Part shown: positions 51,027-59,552 of the stretch, one piece after another | How the letters are laid out: each line of letters begins with the position of its first letter | Numbering within the stretch: position 1 is the first letter of the stretch | NCBI GenBank assembly: GCA_043798715.1 | Contig: JAZDOK010000030.1 | Span: 3,125-67,124, forward strand | DNA length: 64,000 nucleotides | From: JAZDOK01 sp043798715 | Lineage (GTDB): Bacteria > Vulcanimicrobiota > JAZDOK01 | Direction of reading: 5' to 3' | Program-made: the position numbers and the translations under genes | Notes under the pieces: model-generated | What the model was told of the DNA's origin: nothing | The model's input: only the letters and a program-made list of their open reading frames with translations | The model's database searches: none

Positions 51027-52058
51027 TTGGAAAAAAAAGCTGTTTTCATCAAACTGGGAGAATTTTGCGAGATAACCGGAATTCCCGAGGAGAAGATCGA
51101 GGAATACCAGGATAACTTCGGCGAACTGCTTAATCTGAAGCGGGACAGCCGTGGGAACTGCCGATACACCACCGAAGATGCAGAGAAGTTCAGGCGCATC
51201 CACAACATGGCCGTAAAGGGTCTGTCCTCCCGGGCCATCATCCGCCTCTTCCAGGTCGAGCCGGAACAGAAAGCCGGCGCCCCATCTCCTGCAAAGGCCG
51301 CCAGCGACGGCCTCCGTGCCGCCCTCGTCGAGAACCTTCTCTCCCGCGTTTCTGACAGGATTACAGACCGTCTCTCTGATTTCAGCAAGAACTTTGAAAC
51401 ACGACAGACCGATGCCGTCCGCCGCCTGGCCGGAATAATGGAAACCCAGGTCCAGATCTTCTCGAATCTCAAAAACCTCCAGGCGGCCATAGAAAAAAAA
51501 CCTGTCCGCCCCACAACTGCCTCAACCGTGGAGCCTGATGCCTTCCGCCTGTTTGAAGAAAGAATCAATACTCTTGAATCAGGGCATGAAGAGGCCATTG
51601 GAAAAATTTCCGCCCTGGTCTCCGAATCCCGGGAGCAGATCCTTTCGGCTCTGAAAAAAAACAGGGAAGAGCTTGAAAAGAAACTGCGAAGCAGAGTGGA
51701 AAATTCTTCGTTAAACCGCTCTGATGCCACCCGCCAGATGGAGGAAAAGCTCGCCCTTATGGAATCGGAGAGGCAGGATATGGAGGACAGAATCTCGACT
51801 CTCATAGACGAAAAGACCGAACTGGAACGGGTCAAGGAGCGCCTCGAAGACCTCCTGGAAGAGACCGACCGGGAAAAAAGCCGCAAGAAGAGCGGATCAT
51901 CGAAGGAAGATGCTTCCAATGAATCCCAGAAGAACGGCGAAGACTACCGGAAGGTCTATGAGGAGAACCTGCTGCTAAGGAAGGCCATCGAGGAGCGGGA
52001 CCGTGCCATCGCCGAACGCGACCTGATCATTGACGAATTCGCAAGTCAGGAATGGTAG
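51027..52058 (+). CDS. MerR-like HTH protein with long coiled coil
   Basis: 343 residues. TTG start supported by GGGAGGG 9 nt upstream; the nearby ATG at 51,020 is out of frame. Residues about 7-75 resemble a MerR winged helix-turn-helix (IKLGEFCEITGIPEEKIEEY, GNCRYTTEDAEKFRRIHNMA, KGLSSRAIIRLF). Residues about 100-343 are predicted coiled coil (REELEKKLRSRVEN, KERLEDLLEETDREKSRKK). No effector-binding domain is visible. Could be a regulator or a DNA-tethering structural protein. Its 3' end overlaps the convergent gene by 32 bases. Confidence 0.75.
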   Translation: MEKKAVFIKLGEFCEITGIPEEKIEEYQDNFGELLNLKRDSRGNCRYTTEDAEKFRRIHNMAVKGLSSRAIIRLFQVEPEQKAGAPSPAKAASDGLRAALVENLLSRVSDRITDRLSDFSKNFETRQTDAVRRLAGIMETQVQIFSNLKNLQAAIEKKPVRPTTASTVEPDAFRLFEERINTLESGHEEAIGKISALVSESREQILSALKKNREELEKKLRSRVENSSLNRSDATRQMEEKLALMESERQDMEDRISTLIDEKTELERVKERLEDLLEETDREKSRKKSGSSKEDASNESQKNGEDYRKVYEENLLLRKAIEERDRAIAERDLIIDEFASQEW

Positions 52059-52491
52059 AGCCCCCCCAGGTGTCCTTTGCAAAAAACCGTATAAGGAGAT
52101 CGCGGGAGGGCCGCCCCCAGTTTACCCACGGGACCGGGTCGTCGTTTTTACTAAGATAGGTCCAGTAACAACGGCACTTCGTGTGAGTACGCCCGGGAAG
52201 AACCGGGTGCAGCGGCGGAGTAAAGCCCGCGTAATCCGGGTGGCCCAGTTCAATGATCTTACCGTCCAGGGCGCGGCAGAGAGGACAGGTATCATCATCC
52301 ATCACCGCGCAAAATTGGGCCACAATGGAAAACTTCCCGTCAGACTTTTTGAAAGATGTTTTTGCCGCCTTTCTGGCCGCCAGCCGCTCGGCTCGATATT
52401 TCCTCCTCGCCAGCATGATAAAAATTAAAGACGAGGCTGACAGGATAAAGAGCATGAGAAAAAGGGGCCATCTGGAGAAGATCGTCTCCAT
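52027..52491 (-). CDS. Membrane-anchored protein with SPP1 gp7/MuF-like Cys motif
   Basis: 154 residues from ATG 52,491; a TTG four codons upstream overlaps rph further. One membrane helix (about 8-30) is followed by basic residues. The soluble part contains DDDTCPLCRALDGKII and, after a gap, HPVLPGRTHTKCRCYW. This C-x2-C...H-x3-C-x-C arrangement is the signature of the C-terminal region of phage head morphogenesis (SPP1 gp7/Mu F) proteins and probably binds a metal. No other phage gene is nearby. Overlaps or abuts rph, with which it forms a minus-strand operon. Confidence 0.65.
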   Translation of the reverse strand: METIFSRWPLFLMLFILSASSLIFIMLARRKYRAERLAARKAAKTSFKKSDGKFSIVAQFCAVMDDDTCPLCRALDGKIIELGHPDYAGFTPPLHPVLPGRTHTKCRCYWTYLSKNDDPVPWVNWGRPSRDLLIRFFAKDTWGGSTIPDLRIRQ

Positions 52492-52492
52492 G

Positions 52493-53224
52493 TTATCTCT
52501 CAAGAATGTCTTTCAGTGAGTTTCTCTGTAGATCCAGGATGCGACGGATCCCCTTCTCTCCAAGAGCCAGCATCTTATTGAGATTTTCCCGCGAGAAAGG
52601 CTTCTTCTCAGCGGTGCCCTGAATCTCAACGAACTCGCCATCGCCCGTCATGACCAGGTTGAGATCAACCTGGGAGCTGGAGTCCTCCTCATAATCAAGA
52701 TCCAGGATCTCCTCCGCTTCGAGCACGCCGACGCTCACGGCCGCGATCTGCCCCTTTAAGGGCAGCTTCCGGATGCGCCCCCCCTGCACCAGGGTGTCCA
52801 GGGCCTCTACCAGGGCCACCATGGAGCCGTTGATGGCGGCTGTCCGCGTGCTCCCATCCGCCTGAATGACGTCGCAGTCCAGCCAGATTGTCCGCTCCCC
52901 CAGGGCCGCCAGATCGACGGCTGCGCGAAGGGATCTTCCGACCAGCCTCTGAATTTCATAGCTCCTGCCGGCGGCCCTCCCCCTCGTGACCTCCCGGGGC
53001 ATCCGGGTGAGCGTGGAGCGCGGCAGCATCCCGTATTCGGCTGAGACCCACCCGCTCCCCGTATCTTTCAGGAAGGGCGGAACTTTTTCCTCGATGCTGG
53101 CGGTGCAGATGACGCGGGTCTTCCCCGCCTCATAGAGAACGGATCCTTCGGCGCTGGGGATAAAGCCCCGCGTGATCAGGATCGGACGTAATTCATCGTT
53201 TTTCCTGTTGTTTTCTCTAATCAT
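52493..53224 (-). CDS. rph: Ribonuclease PH
   Basis: 243 residues from ATG 53,224, with GAGG 5 nt upstream; a GTG two codons earlier is the alternative. Phosphorolytic 3'-5' exoribonuclease trimming tRNA precursors. Motifs: GSVLYEAGKTRVICTASIEE, GWVSAEYGMLPRST, GRSYEIQRLVGRSLRAAVDL, and the DVIQADGSTRTAAINGS segment. Full length, lacking the extra HAM1 domain. It follows the FlhA-like gene with almost no gap. Confidence 0.96.
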   Translation of the reverse strand: MIRENNRKNDELRPILITRGFIPSAEGSVLYEAGKTRVICTASIEEKVPPFLKDTGSGWVSAEYGMLPRSTLTRMPREVTRGRAAGRSYEIQRLVGRSLRAAVDLAALGERTIWLDCDVIQADGSTRTAAINGSMVALVEALDTLVQGGRIRKLPLKGQIAAVSVGVLEAEEILDLDYEEDSSSQVDLNLVMTGDGEFVEIQGTAEKKPFSRENLNKMLALGEKGIRRILDLQRNSLKDILER

Positions 53225-53231
53225 GGACACC

Positions 53232-54581
53232 TCAATGCACTTTTTGGACTGTTTTCCCCTTCATTTTCCTCTCAGGAGGCGGGCTCTCCTTTTTTTCGAG
53301 GGCGAGCGTGCCAAGGACATCCAGAGCAAAACCCTGGGGGACCTCAGCGATTGAGAGGACCGGAAGACCAGGATAAATTCCCTTCAGAACCCTTTTTAAA
53401 TGCGGTCTCACCTGCGGTTGAACCAGTAGGGCCAGGGGAGGCCGTTGCTCCTCAAGGTGTTTTCTGAGAGAGCGGAGGATCTCGGAAACATCCTCCTCCC
53501 CAAGAAAGAAGTCCTCGCCTCCGCGGGCATGCTGAATGGAATTGATCATCCGGCTTTCCAGTTCCTCCTCTATGAGAAAAACGCGCAGTTTGCCCTCCTC
53601 GGAGAGATGCGAAAAACAGATCTGCCTCCCCAGGGCCAACCGCACCAGCTCCGTCAGCATATCCGTCTTCTCTAACTCCTCAAGGTGGTCCCCCACCGTC
53701 TCCAGTATGGTCACCATGTCGCGGATGGAGACGCGCTCAAAGAGGAGGCCCTGAAGAATCCTGCGCAGCTTCCTCAGACGGAAAGTGTCCTTGATAAAAT
53801 CCTCCACCACGACGGGATGGGTCAGGGCCAGGCGCTGCAGGATGAAGTGAAGTTCCTGAAGACCCAGAATCTCCGGAGCATGATTCATGACGACTTCCTT
53901 GAGATGCGTGAGGAGAACATTCAGCGGACCCAGCAGGAAGAGCCCCATCTGCTCCGCCTGATCCCTCTCGGAAATCTCAATCCACTTGGCACTCCCGTGA
54001 AAAGCCGGCTCCACGGTGATCCATCCCTTGATCTCCCCCAGCATCTCCAGGGATCCAAGGGCCATCAGCCGGTCTAAAAACAGCTCTCCCTGGGCCAAAG
54101 GGCTCTCCTTCAGATTGACGACATACTGGTTCGGGAGAAGCTTCAGGTTGTCCCTGACCTGGATCCCCGGGGTAATGAATCCTGTTTCCTGCGCGATCTC
54201 CTGCCGTACTTCATCCAGGCGCGCCAGGAGAGGCGCTCCCCGGGCCGGATCCACCAGCGGCAGAAGCTGGGCGCCGATTTCAAGACAAAGCAGATCCCTC
54301 GAAAAAAGCGGATCCGATCCCGGATCGGACTTGCCGTCAAAGCGGATATCCACTTCTCCTTCGAGTTTCCATCCTTCATTGGTAAGGCGAAGCAGCACCT
54401 TCTGAACATCGGCCTGGAGAACGCCACCCATGCCCGCATACAAAAAGGCCTCTTTGCCTTCCTCCCTGGTCAGCTTGAGGTATAGCTGCTGCCCGCACTC
54501 CCCTTGCGACCAGGGCACAAACGAGGACTTAAGCTCCTCCGGACTGAAAAAAAGAACCTCCCGGGTCTCTTCATCTATCAT
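53232..54581 (-). CDS. Stand-alone FlhA C-terminal (FHIPEP cytoplasmic) domain protein
   Basis: 449 residues from ATG 54,581, with AAGGGAG 7 nt upstream. Residues about 90-430 match the cytoplasmic export-gate domain of FlhA/type III secretion proteins: LEIGAQLLPLVDP, GFITPGIQVRDNLKLLPNQY, WITVEPAFHGSAKWIE, VLLTHLKEVVMNHAPEILG, RILQGLLFERVSIRDMVTIL, ELVRLALGRQI, LLVQPQVRPHLKRVL. The eight-helix membrane half is absent; instead about 90 residues of another domain lead in. FlhA's cytoplasmic ring normally docks chaperone-substrate complexes. Here it may have a separate adaptor role. Co-transcribed with rph. Confidence 0.85.
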   Translation of the reverse strand: MIDEETREVLFFSPEELKSSFVPWSQGECGQQLYLKLTREEGKEAFLYAGMGGVLQADVQKVLLRLTNEGWKLEGEVDIRFDGKSDPGSDPLFSRDLLCLEIGAQLLPLVDPARGAPLLARLDEVRQEIAQETGFITPGIQVRDNLKLLPNQYVVNLKESPLAQGELFLDRLMALGSLEMLGEIKGWITVEPAFHGSAKWIEISERDQAEQMGLFLLGPLNVLLTHLKEVVMNHAPEILGLQELHFILQRLALTHPVVVEDFIKDTFRLRKLRRILQGLLFERVSIRDMVTILETVGDHLEELEKTDMLTELVRLALGRQICFSHLSEEGKLRVFLIEEELESRMINSIQHARGGEDFFLGEEDVSEILRSLRKHLEEQRPPLALLVQPQVRPHLKRVLKGIYPGLPVLSIAEVPQGFALDVLGTLALEKKESPPPERKMKGKTVQKVH

Positions 54582-54642
54582 TTTCAAACTCCCTTCGGCA
54601 ACTTTTGGGTTAACCTAAAACTTTGTTGTCGGACCACCGGAC

Positions 54643-55149
54643 CTAGAACCTGAAGCCGAAAGAGAACATAACCCTCCCGCTGCTCAGGTTCGCGTTATCC
54701 GGAACCGAATACGCCAGGGGGAAGGCCACATCAAAATCCCAGTTCTCCCCCCTCAGGCCGATAATGGGCGCAAACCCCGTGAGGAGATCGTATGCCTTTC
54801 TGTTAGCCCCCGAGGCATCCTTTGTCTGCCGATCGGAATAGGCCACGGAACCCCACAGAAGTCCGGTTCTAAGTTTCAGTCCGCTTACGGGCTCCGTCAG
54901 GTAATACTTAATCCCCGTGCACCACCCCATCTGGGTGTTCCTGTCGGAGGCATCCGAAAAAGGAACGATCCCCAGCCCCGCCGTAAAGACAAACTTGCTT
55001 CCCACCTCGGCATTCAATCCAATTCCACCGTAGGGAATCCCAATTCCAATACCGAATTCGGACGTCCGGACCTTGGTACGGGCATCAGCCTGTATCCCTG
55101 AAAACACCAGGATCAGGGCAACCAGAAGAATCAAACTCTTCTTCCGCAC
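54643..55149 (-). CDS. Predicted outer membrane beta-barrel protein
   Basis: 168 residues from GTG 55,149, chosen because GAGGAGG lies 8 nt upstream and the product then begins MRKKSLILLV, a normal signal peptide ending ...QADA. The mature part alternates polar and hydrophobic residues in strands with Gly turns (FGIGIGIPYGGIGLNAEVGS, GIKYYLTEPVSGLKLRTGLL) and ends VMFSFGFRF with a C-terminal Phe, as barrel proteins do. About eight strands fit. No family recognised. Confidence 0.75.
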   Translation of the reverse strand: MRKKSLILLVALILVFSGIQADARTKVRTSEFGIGIGIPYGGIGLNAEVGSKFVFTAGLGIVPFSDASDRNTQMGWCTGIKYYLTEPVSGLKLRTGLLWGSVAYSDRQTKDASGANRKAYDLLTGFAPIIGLRGENWDFDVAFPLAYSVPDNANLSSGRVMFSFGFRF

Positions 55150-55215
55150 GAATCTCGCCTCCTCGAAAAACAATAATATAACGGGTATATTAGATCATGG
55201 TCTCTGAATTCCCTT

Positions 55216-55932
55216 TTATAAGGAATTCGCCGGCCCGCCGGGAGGACTTCCCGCCCCTCCTGATGGTGACATCAGATTCCGGATCTCCCGCCAGAAGGTG
55301 CGCACGGCATACCCTGAGCGCAGAAAGGTCAACATGGTCAGGACTTTAACCGTGTGGACTACGATCAGGGTGGTCCGGTTGAAAAGGCCCGGATGCTCTC
55401 TCCACTGCACCCGGAAGCGTTTACTGTTGAACGAGTCGAGACTGTCCCCTTCCACCAGGATGAGGCCCAGCATCGTGAGCCGGGCAGGGTACAGAAAGCG
55501 AAAAGGATAGAGCCAGGGGATATTGTGGAAGGTCACCGCGTCGAGAACCAGATTCAGCCTCTCCTCGGAAAGGAACTCCTTTAACTGTTTCCTGATGATC
55601 CGGCTCGATTCAATCCCCTCGACCAGGCAATTGTAAAGACTCGGCCTCCCCTGGGTCGCCTTGAAGGCATCATGCCATAGCGCGGCGATGCGCACCAGGT
55701 TCTCATCGATCAAACCATCGGGAATCCGCCCGCCGTCACGCAGAGATAAATAGGAACAAAGCGCATATTCCTCCACGTTGCACACATGCGTGTAATCATG
55801 CCCGGAGTCGAGCGATTTTTTCATCCACTCCCGGCCCAGTTCGATGGCCCTGGATTCCCCTTCCGGCAATACGGATGAAGCTCCAAACGGAGCGGGAAAT
55901 GGTGACTTCTGAAGACAATTACCTGCTCCCAT
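55216..55932 (-). CDS. HD-domain phosphohydrolase-like protein
   Basis: 238 residues. An HD-type metal site is formed by GHDYTHVCNVEEYA (about residue 44) and ALWHDAFK (about residue 88), with later VTFHNIPW. The rest is helical. Related HD proteins hydrolyse phosphate esters of nucleotides or signal molecules; the substrate here is unknown. AGGAG lies 9 nt before the ATG and a good promoter lies upstream. Divergent from pilT. A hairpin (GAATTCC/GGAATTC, 55,206-55,228) overlaps its stop. Confidence 0.75.
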   Translation of the reverse strand: MGAGNCLQKSPFPAPFGASSVLPEGESRAIELGREWMKKSLDSGHDYTHVCNVEEYALCSYLSLRDGGRIPDGLIDENLVRIAALWHDAFKATQGRPSLYNCLVEGIESSRIIRKQLKEFLSEERLNLVLDAVTFHNIPWLYPFRFLYPARLTMLGLILVEGDSLDSFNSKRFRVQWREHPGLFNRTTLIVVHTVKVLTMLTFLRSGYAVRTFWREIRNLMSPSGGAGSPPGGPANSL

Positions 55933-55973
55933 ATTCTGATATCTCCTGTTCGCCCGGGCATGTAATTACACGT

Positions 55974-56002
55974 ATTATATCCGACATGACCGCCCGGCAC
56001 AA
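55974..56002 (-). promoter_or_regulatory. Promoter of the HD-domain gene
   Basis: Minus strand: TTGTGC (56,002-55,997), a 17-nt spacer, perfect TATAAT (55,979-55,974). Transcription would start about 35 nt before the start codon. Confidence 0.5.
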
Positions 56003-56082
56003 GACTTATACGCAACTTTTTGGCTTTTAAGGAGGGGATGACGGGCCTTAAGTAGAATGTTTCCGGGGAGGTGGTTGAATTC

Positions 56083-57171
56083 ATGGAATCTATAAAAGTT
56101 GCAGAAAATGAACTGACTATCGAGGAACTGCTCAGGCTGATGGTGGAAAAGGGAGCCTCCGACCTCCATCTTAAAGCCGGCAGCTCCCCAATGCTCCGTA
56201 TTGATGGTGAACTGTCCCCCGCCGGTTACGAAATTTTTCCCGCGTCCACCGTGCGCCGCCTCATCGAAAGTATTCTCACCGATCAGCAGAAGGCTGAATT
56301 CGTCGCCGAAAAGGAACTGGATCTGGCTTACAGTATTACAGGCCTATCCCGCTTCAGGATCAACGTCTATCTCCAGCGAGGCACCTGGTGCGCAGCCATC
56401 CGTATCGTCCCCGCCAGGCCCTTCACCATCGACGAGTTGAAACTGCCCTCCATTCTTAAGGATCTTTCTATGAAACCCAGGGGACTGGTCCTGGTGACGG
56501 GGCCGACCGGATCGGGGAAATCCACCACCCTGGCCGCGATGATTAACCATATCAACGAAAACCGGCGCTGTCACATCGTGACCGTGGAAGACCCCATCGA
56601 ATTTCTCCACCAGGATAAGAACAGCGTCATCTGCCAGCGCGAGCTGGGTCCCGACACCCACTCTTTTACCAATGCCCTCCGCCACGTTCTGCGCCAGGAT
56701 CCCGACGTGGTCCTGATTGGCGAGCTTCGGGACCTGGAGACGACGGGAATCGCCATCACAGCGGCGGAAACCGGACACATGGTGATGGCGACCCTGCATA
56801 CCAACAGCGCTCCCGCCACGATCGATCGCATCATTGACATTTTTCCCCCGCACCAGCAGGCGCAGATACGCATGCAGCTCTCGGTGACAATCGAGGGAGT
56901 CCTCTGCCAGACCCTCCTGCCAAAGGCCAAAGGTTCGGGAAGGGTGATGGCCATGGAGCTTATGCCCGTAACCCCGGCCTTGAGAAACATCATCCGCGAA
57001 GGGAAAACCCACCAGATCCCCAATCTCATCCAGGCTGGAAGCCAGTACGGGATGCAGTCACTGGATATGTCGCTTCGATTCCTCCTGCAGCAGGGGTTGG
57101 TCACCTACGAAGAGGCCCTCTCCAAGGCATCCAATCCCGAAGAATTCTCCCGCCTGATAGGTCATCAATAA
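56083..57171 (+). CDS. pilT: Type IV pilus retraction ATPase PilT
   Basis: 362 residues from ATG 56,083 (GGAGG 11 nt upstream). Hexameric ATPase that disassembles the pilus. N-terminal PAS-like half includes GASDLHLKAGSSPMLRIDG. The Walker A is GPTGSGKSTT, the Asp box TVEDPIEF, the Walker B DPDVVLIGELRD, the His box ATLHTNS, and the PilT-specific end motif is LRNIIREGKTHQIPNLIQAG. Full length and apparently active. A degenerate paralogue follows 16 bp later, then serS. Confidence 0.96.
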   Translation: MESIKVAENELTIEELLRLMVEKGASDLHLKAGSSPMLRIDGELSPAGYEIFPASTVRRLIESILTDQQKAEFVAEKELDLAYSITGLSRFRINVYLQRGTWCAAIRIVPARPFTIDELKLPSILKDLSMKPRGLVLVTGPTGSGKSTTLAAMINHINENRRCHIVTVEDPIEFLHQDKNSVICQRELGPDTHSFTNALRHVLRQDPDVVLIGELRDLETTGIAITAAETGHMVMATLHTNSAPATIDRIIDIFPPHQQAQIRMQLSVTIEGVLCQTLLPKAKGSGRVMAMELMPVTPALRNIIREGKTHQIPNLIQAGSQYGMQSLDMSLRFLLQQGLVTYEEALSKASNPEEFSRLIGHQ

Positions 57172-57187
57172 GTAAAGGAGAAATAAA

Positions 57188-58261
57188 ATGCCGCTGAACT
57201 ACCTGGAACTCTTCAATACCATGGTGGATAAAAAGGCCTCCCGTATGCACCTGATCCCCGGGAGCCCGATCATGCTGCGGTCAATAGACAGTTTCGCTCC
57301 CATGGACCCCACCGTACTCATGCCGCAGGACACCGCCTCTTTTGCCGAGGAAATTCTCAGCGCAGCCCAGAAAGAGATTTTAAAGTCAAAAAAAGAGCTC
57401 AATTTCACTCTCAGTGTCCCGGGGCTCTCCCGCTTCCGGGTCAACATCTTTACTCAGCGGGGCTCCATCGCCGCGGTAATCATGACCAACCCCCCTAAGC
57501 CGCCCACCATGGACGAACTCGGCATCCCTGAGGGAATCAGGACTCTCGTCTCCAATCTACGCTCCGGACTGGTCATTATATCGGGTTCCCGCGGCAGCGG
57601 AAAATCCAGCACCATGGCCGCCATCCTGAACCATATTCTGGAGATGCGCTCCTGCCAGGTCGTCACCCTCGAGAACCCGATCGACTTTCTCTTCAGAAAC
57701 CGGAAAGGAGTCATATGTCAGCGCGAAGTCGGCACGGACACTGAATCTTACGAAACCGCCTTCAAATCGCTGATGCACCAGGGGGCGGACGTTCTGGCTA
57801 TCAACGAATTCAACTCCTATGAAATAGCCCGCAACATATTGAATTTAAGCGCCGGGGGGATGCTGGTTCTGGCCATCGCCAGCTCTCCGTCAGTGCTGGT
57901 GCTCCTGGAACAGCTTGTGGATCTTTACCCGCCGCACCTCAAACAACAGGCGCAGACCCTGCTTTCCGTGAGCCTCGAGGCGATCATATCCCAGACTCTC
58001 CTCAATCGAGCCCAGGGCGGGGGTCTGGTGCCCGCCTTTGAGATCTGCATCGGAAACGGGCACGTCCGCAACCTCCTGCGCGAGGGAAAAATCTTCCAGA
58101 TTCAGTCAGTCATCGGAACCACCGGAAGAGAAGTCGGCATGATCAGCCAGGAACAGGCCCTGCGAGGCATGGTCAAGAAAAACCTGGTTACCCAGGATGA
58201 GGCGATCTCCAAGGCCGCCCGCCCGGAGGAATTCAAAAAAATGCTCTCCCTGCCATACTAG
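57188..58261 (+). CDS. Degenerate PilT/PilU-like paralogue
   Basis: 357 residues, alignable over its whole length with the adjacent PilT. The Walker A is kept (GSRGSGKSST) but other sites have drifted. SDLHLKAGS became SRMHLIPGS, TVEDPIEF became TLENPIDF, GELRD became NEFNS, and the His box ATLHTNS became AIASSPS. The end motif survives as VRNLLREGKIFQI. ATP may bind but hydrolysis is doubtful. It may act as a regulatory or PilU-like partner of PilT. AAAGGAG lies 7 nt before the ATG; serS begins 7 bp after its stop. Confidence 0.88.
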   Translation: MPLNYLELFNTMVDKKASRMHLIPGSPIMLRSIDSFAPMDPTVLMPQDTASFAEEILSAAQKEILKSKKELNFTLSVPGLSRFRVNIFTQRGSIAAVIMTNPPKPPTMDELGIPEGIRTLVSNLRSGLVIISGSRGSGKSSTMAAILNHILEMRSCQVVTLENPIDFLFRNRKGVICQREVGTDTESYETAFKSLMHQGADVLAINEFNSYEIARNILNLSAGGMLVLAIASSPSVLVLLEQLVDLYPPHLKQQAQTLLSVSLEAIISQTLLNRAQGGGLVPAFEICIGNGHVRNLLREGKIFQIQSVIGTTGREVGMISQEQALRGMVKKNLVTQDEAISKAARPEEFKKMLSLPY

Positions 58262-58268
58262 GCTCATC

Positions 58269-59543
58269 ATGATAGATATCAAAATCGCCAGAAACAATCC
58301 CGAAACCATTGTAAACGCACTCAAGAGGCGCCGGATGCCGGCCACTGTGGTCGAGCAACTGGCGGCTCTGGATATAGAGCGAAGAAAGCTCATCGTCCAA
58401 TCGGATGAATTAAAACAACTCAAAAACACGGTCTCCAGGGAAATCGGGCACCTCAAGGCCAAAGGAGAGGCGGCCGAAGAGCAGAGCCTCCGAATGAGAG
58501 GCGTCGGCGAGGAAATAAAGACCCTTGAAGAAGGCCTCTTTCTTATTGAAAAGAAGATTAACGAACTCCTGATGTCGCTCCCCAACATCCTCCAGGATAA
58601 CGTCCCTGACGGGGAGAGCGAAAAAGACAACGTGGAGATCCGCAGAGTTGGGGACTTCCCCAAGGCGGATTTCACTCCCCTCCCGCACTGGGAACTCGCC
58701 GAAAGACTGGGCATCATTGATTTTGAACGCGGCGTCAAACTTTCAGGCACGCGCTTCTATGTGCTCAAGGGAGCCGGAGCCCGCCTCCAGCGCGCCCTCA
58801 TCGCCTGGATGCTGGATCTGCACATCTCCCGCCACGGCTACACCGAGGTCTATCTCCCCTTCATGGTGAAGGAAGAATGCATGTATGCCGCCGGCCAGCT
58901 CCCTAAATTCCGGGACAACCTCTACCACGACGCCGAGGAGGACTTCTGGTTAGTTCCGACGGCTGAAGTCCCCGTGACCAATCTGCACCGGGATGAAATA
59001 ATTGACGGGAGCCTTCTTCCACTCAACTACGTGGCCTATACCCCCTGCTTCCGAAGGGAAAAGATGTCCGCTGGCAAGGACGTGCGGGGCATCAAGCGGG
59101 GCCACCAGTTCGACAAGGTGGAGATGTTCAAGTTCGTTCATCCTGCGACTTCAAACCAGGAACTGGAGAAGATGGTCTTTCACGCCGAGGAAGTCTGCCG
59201 CCTCCTCGGGATTCCCCACCGGGTCATCCAGCTCTCAAGCGCCGACGTCGGCTTTTCTTCCTCGCTCACCTTCGACATCGAGATGTGGGCCCAGGGCTGC
59301 GGGGAGTGGCTCGAAGTCAGCTCCTGTTCCAACTGCACCGATTTTCAGGCGCGCCGGGCGCAAATCCGCTTCAGGGAGACCCCGAAATCCAAGCCGGAAT
59401 TCGTCCACACCCTGAACGGCTCCGGCCTGGCACTTCCGCGCGTCATGATCGCCGTCATGGAAAACTACCAGCAGGCGGATGGCTCGATCGTCATTCCGGA
59501 AGTCCTGCGCCCCTTCGCCGGAGGAATGGAAAAAATCGGCTGA
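58269..59543 (+). CDS. serS: Seryl-tRNA synthetase
   Basis: 424 residues from ATG 58,269 (MIDIKIARNNPE); the open frame back to 58,197 overlaps the previous gene and is rejected. An N-terminal coiled-coil arm (about 25-110) binds tRNA-Ser. The class II catalytic core shows motif 2 (FRREKMSAGKDVRGIKRGHQ) and motif 3 (GSGLALPRVMIAVMENYQQ). Full length. Its position in a pil operon is unusual but spacing suggests co-transcription. Confidence 0.96.
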   Translation: MIDIKIARNNPETIVNALKRRRMPATVVEQLAALDIERRKLIVQSDELKQLKNTVSREIGHLKAKGEAAEEQSLRMRGVGEEIKTLEEGLFLIEKKINELLMSLPNILQDNVPDGESEKDNVEIRRVGDFPKADFTPLPHWELAERLGIIDFERGVKLSGTRFYVLKGAGARLQRALIAWMLDLHISRHGYTEVYLPFMVKEECMYAAGQLPKFRDNLYHDAEEDFWLVPTAEVPVTNLHRDEIIDGSLLPLNYVAYTPCFRREKMSAGKDVRGIKRGHQFDKVEMFKFVHPATSNQELEKMVFHAEEVCRLLGIPHRVIQLSSADVGFSSSLTFDIEMWAQGCGEWLEVSSCSNCTDFQARRAQIRFRETPKSKPEFVHTLNGSGLALPRVMIAVMENYQQADGSIVIPEVLRPFAGGMEKIG

Positions 59544-59552
59544 CCGTGAATT

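Noticed and set aside
56038..56055. Five-codon open frame (MTGLK) with an AAGGAGG site before pilT
   Set aside because: Too short to judge; could be chance or a leader, with no attenuator structure seen after it.
58197..58268. N-terminal extension of serS
   Set aside because: Lies inside the PilT paralogue gene; the product from 58,269 starts like other seryl-tRNA synthetases.
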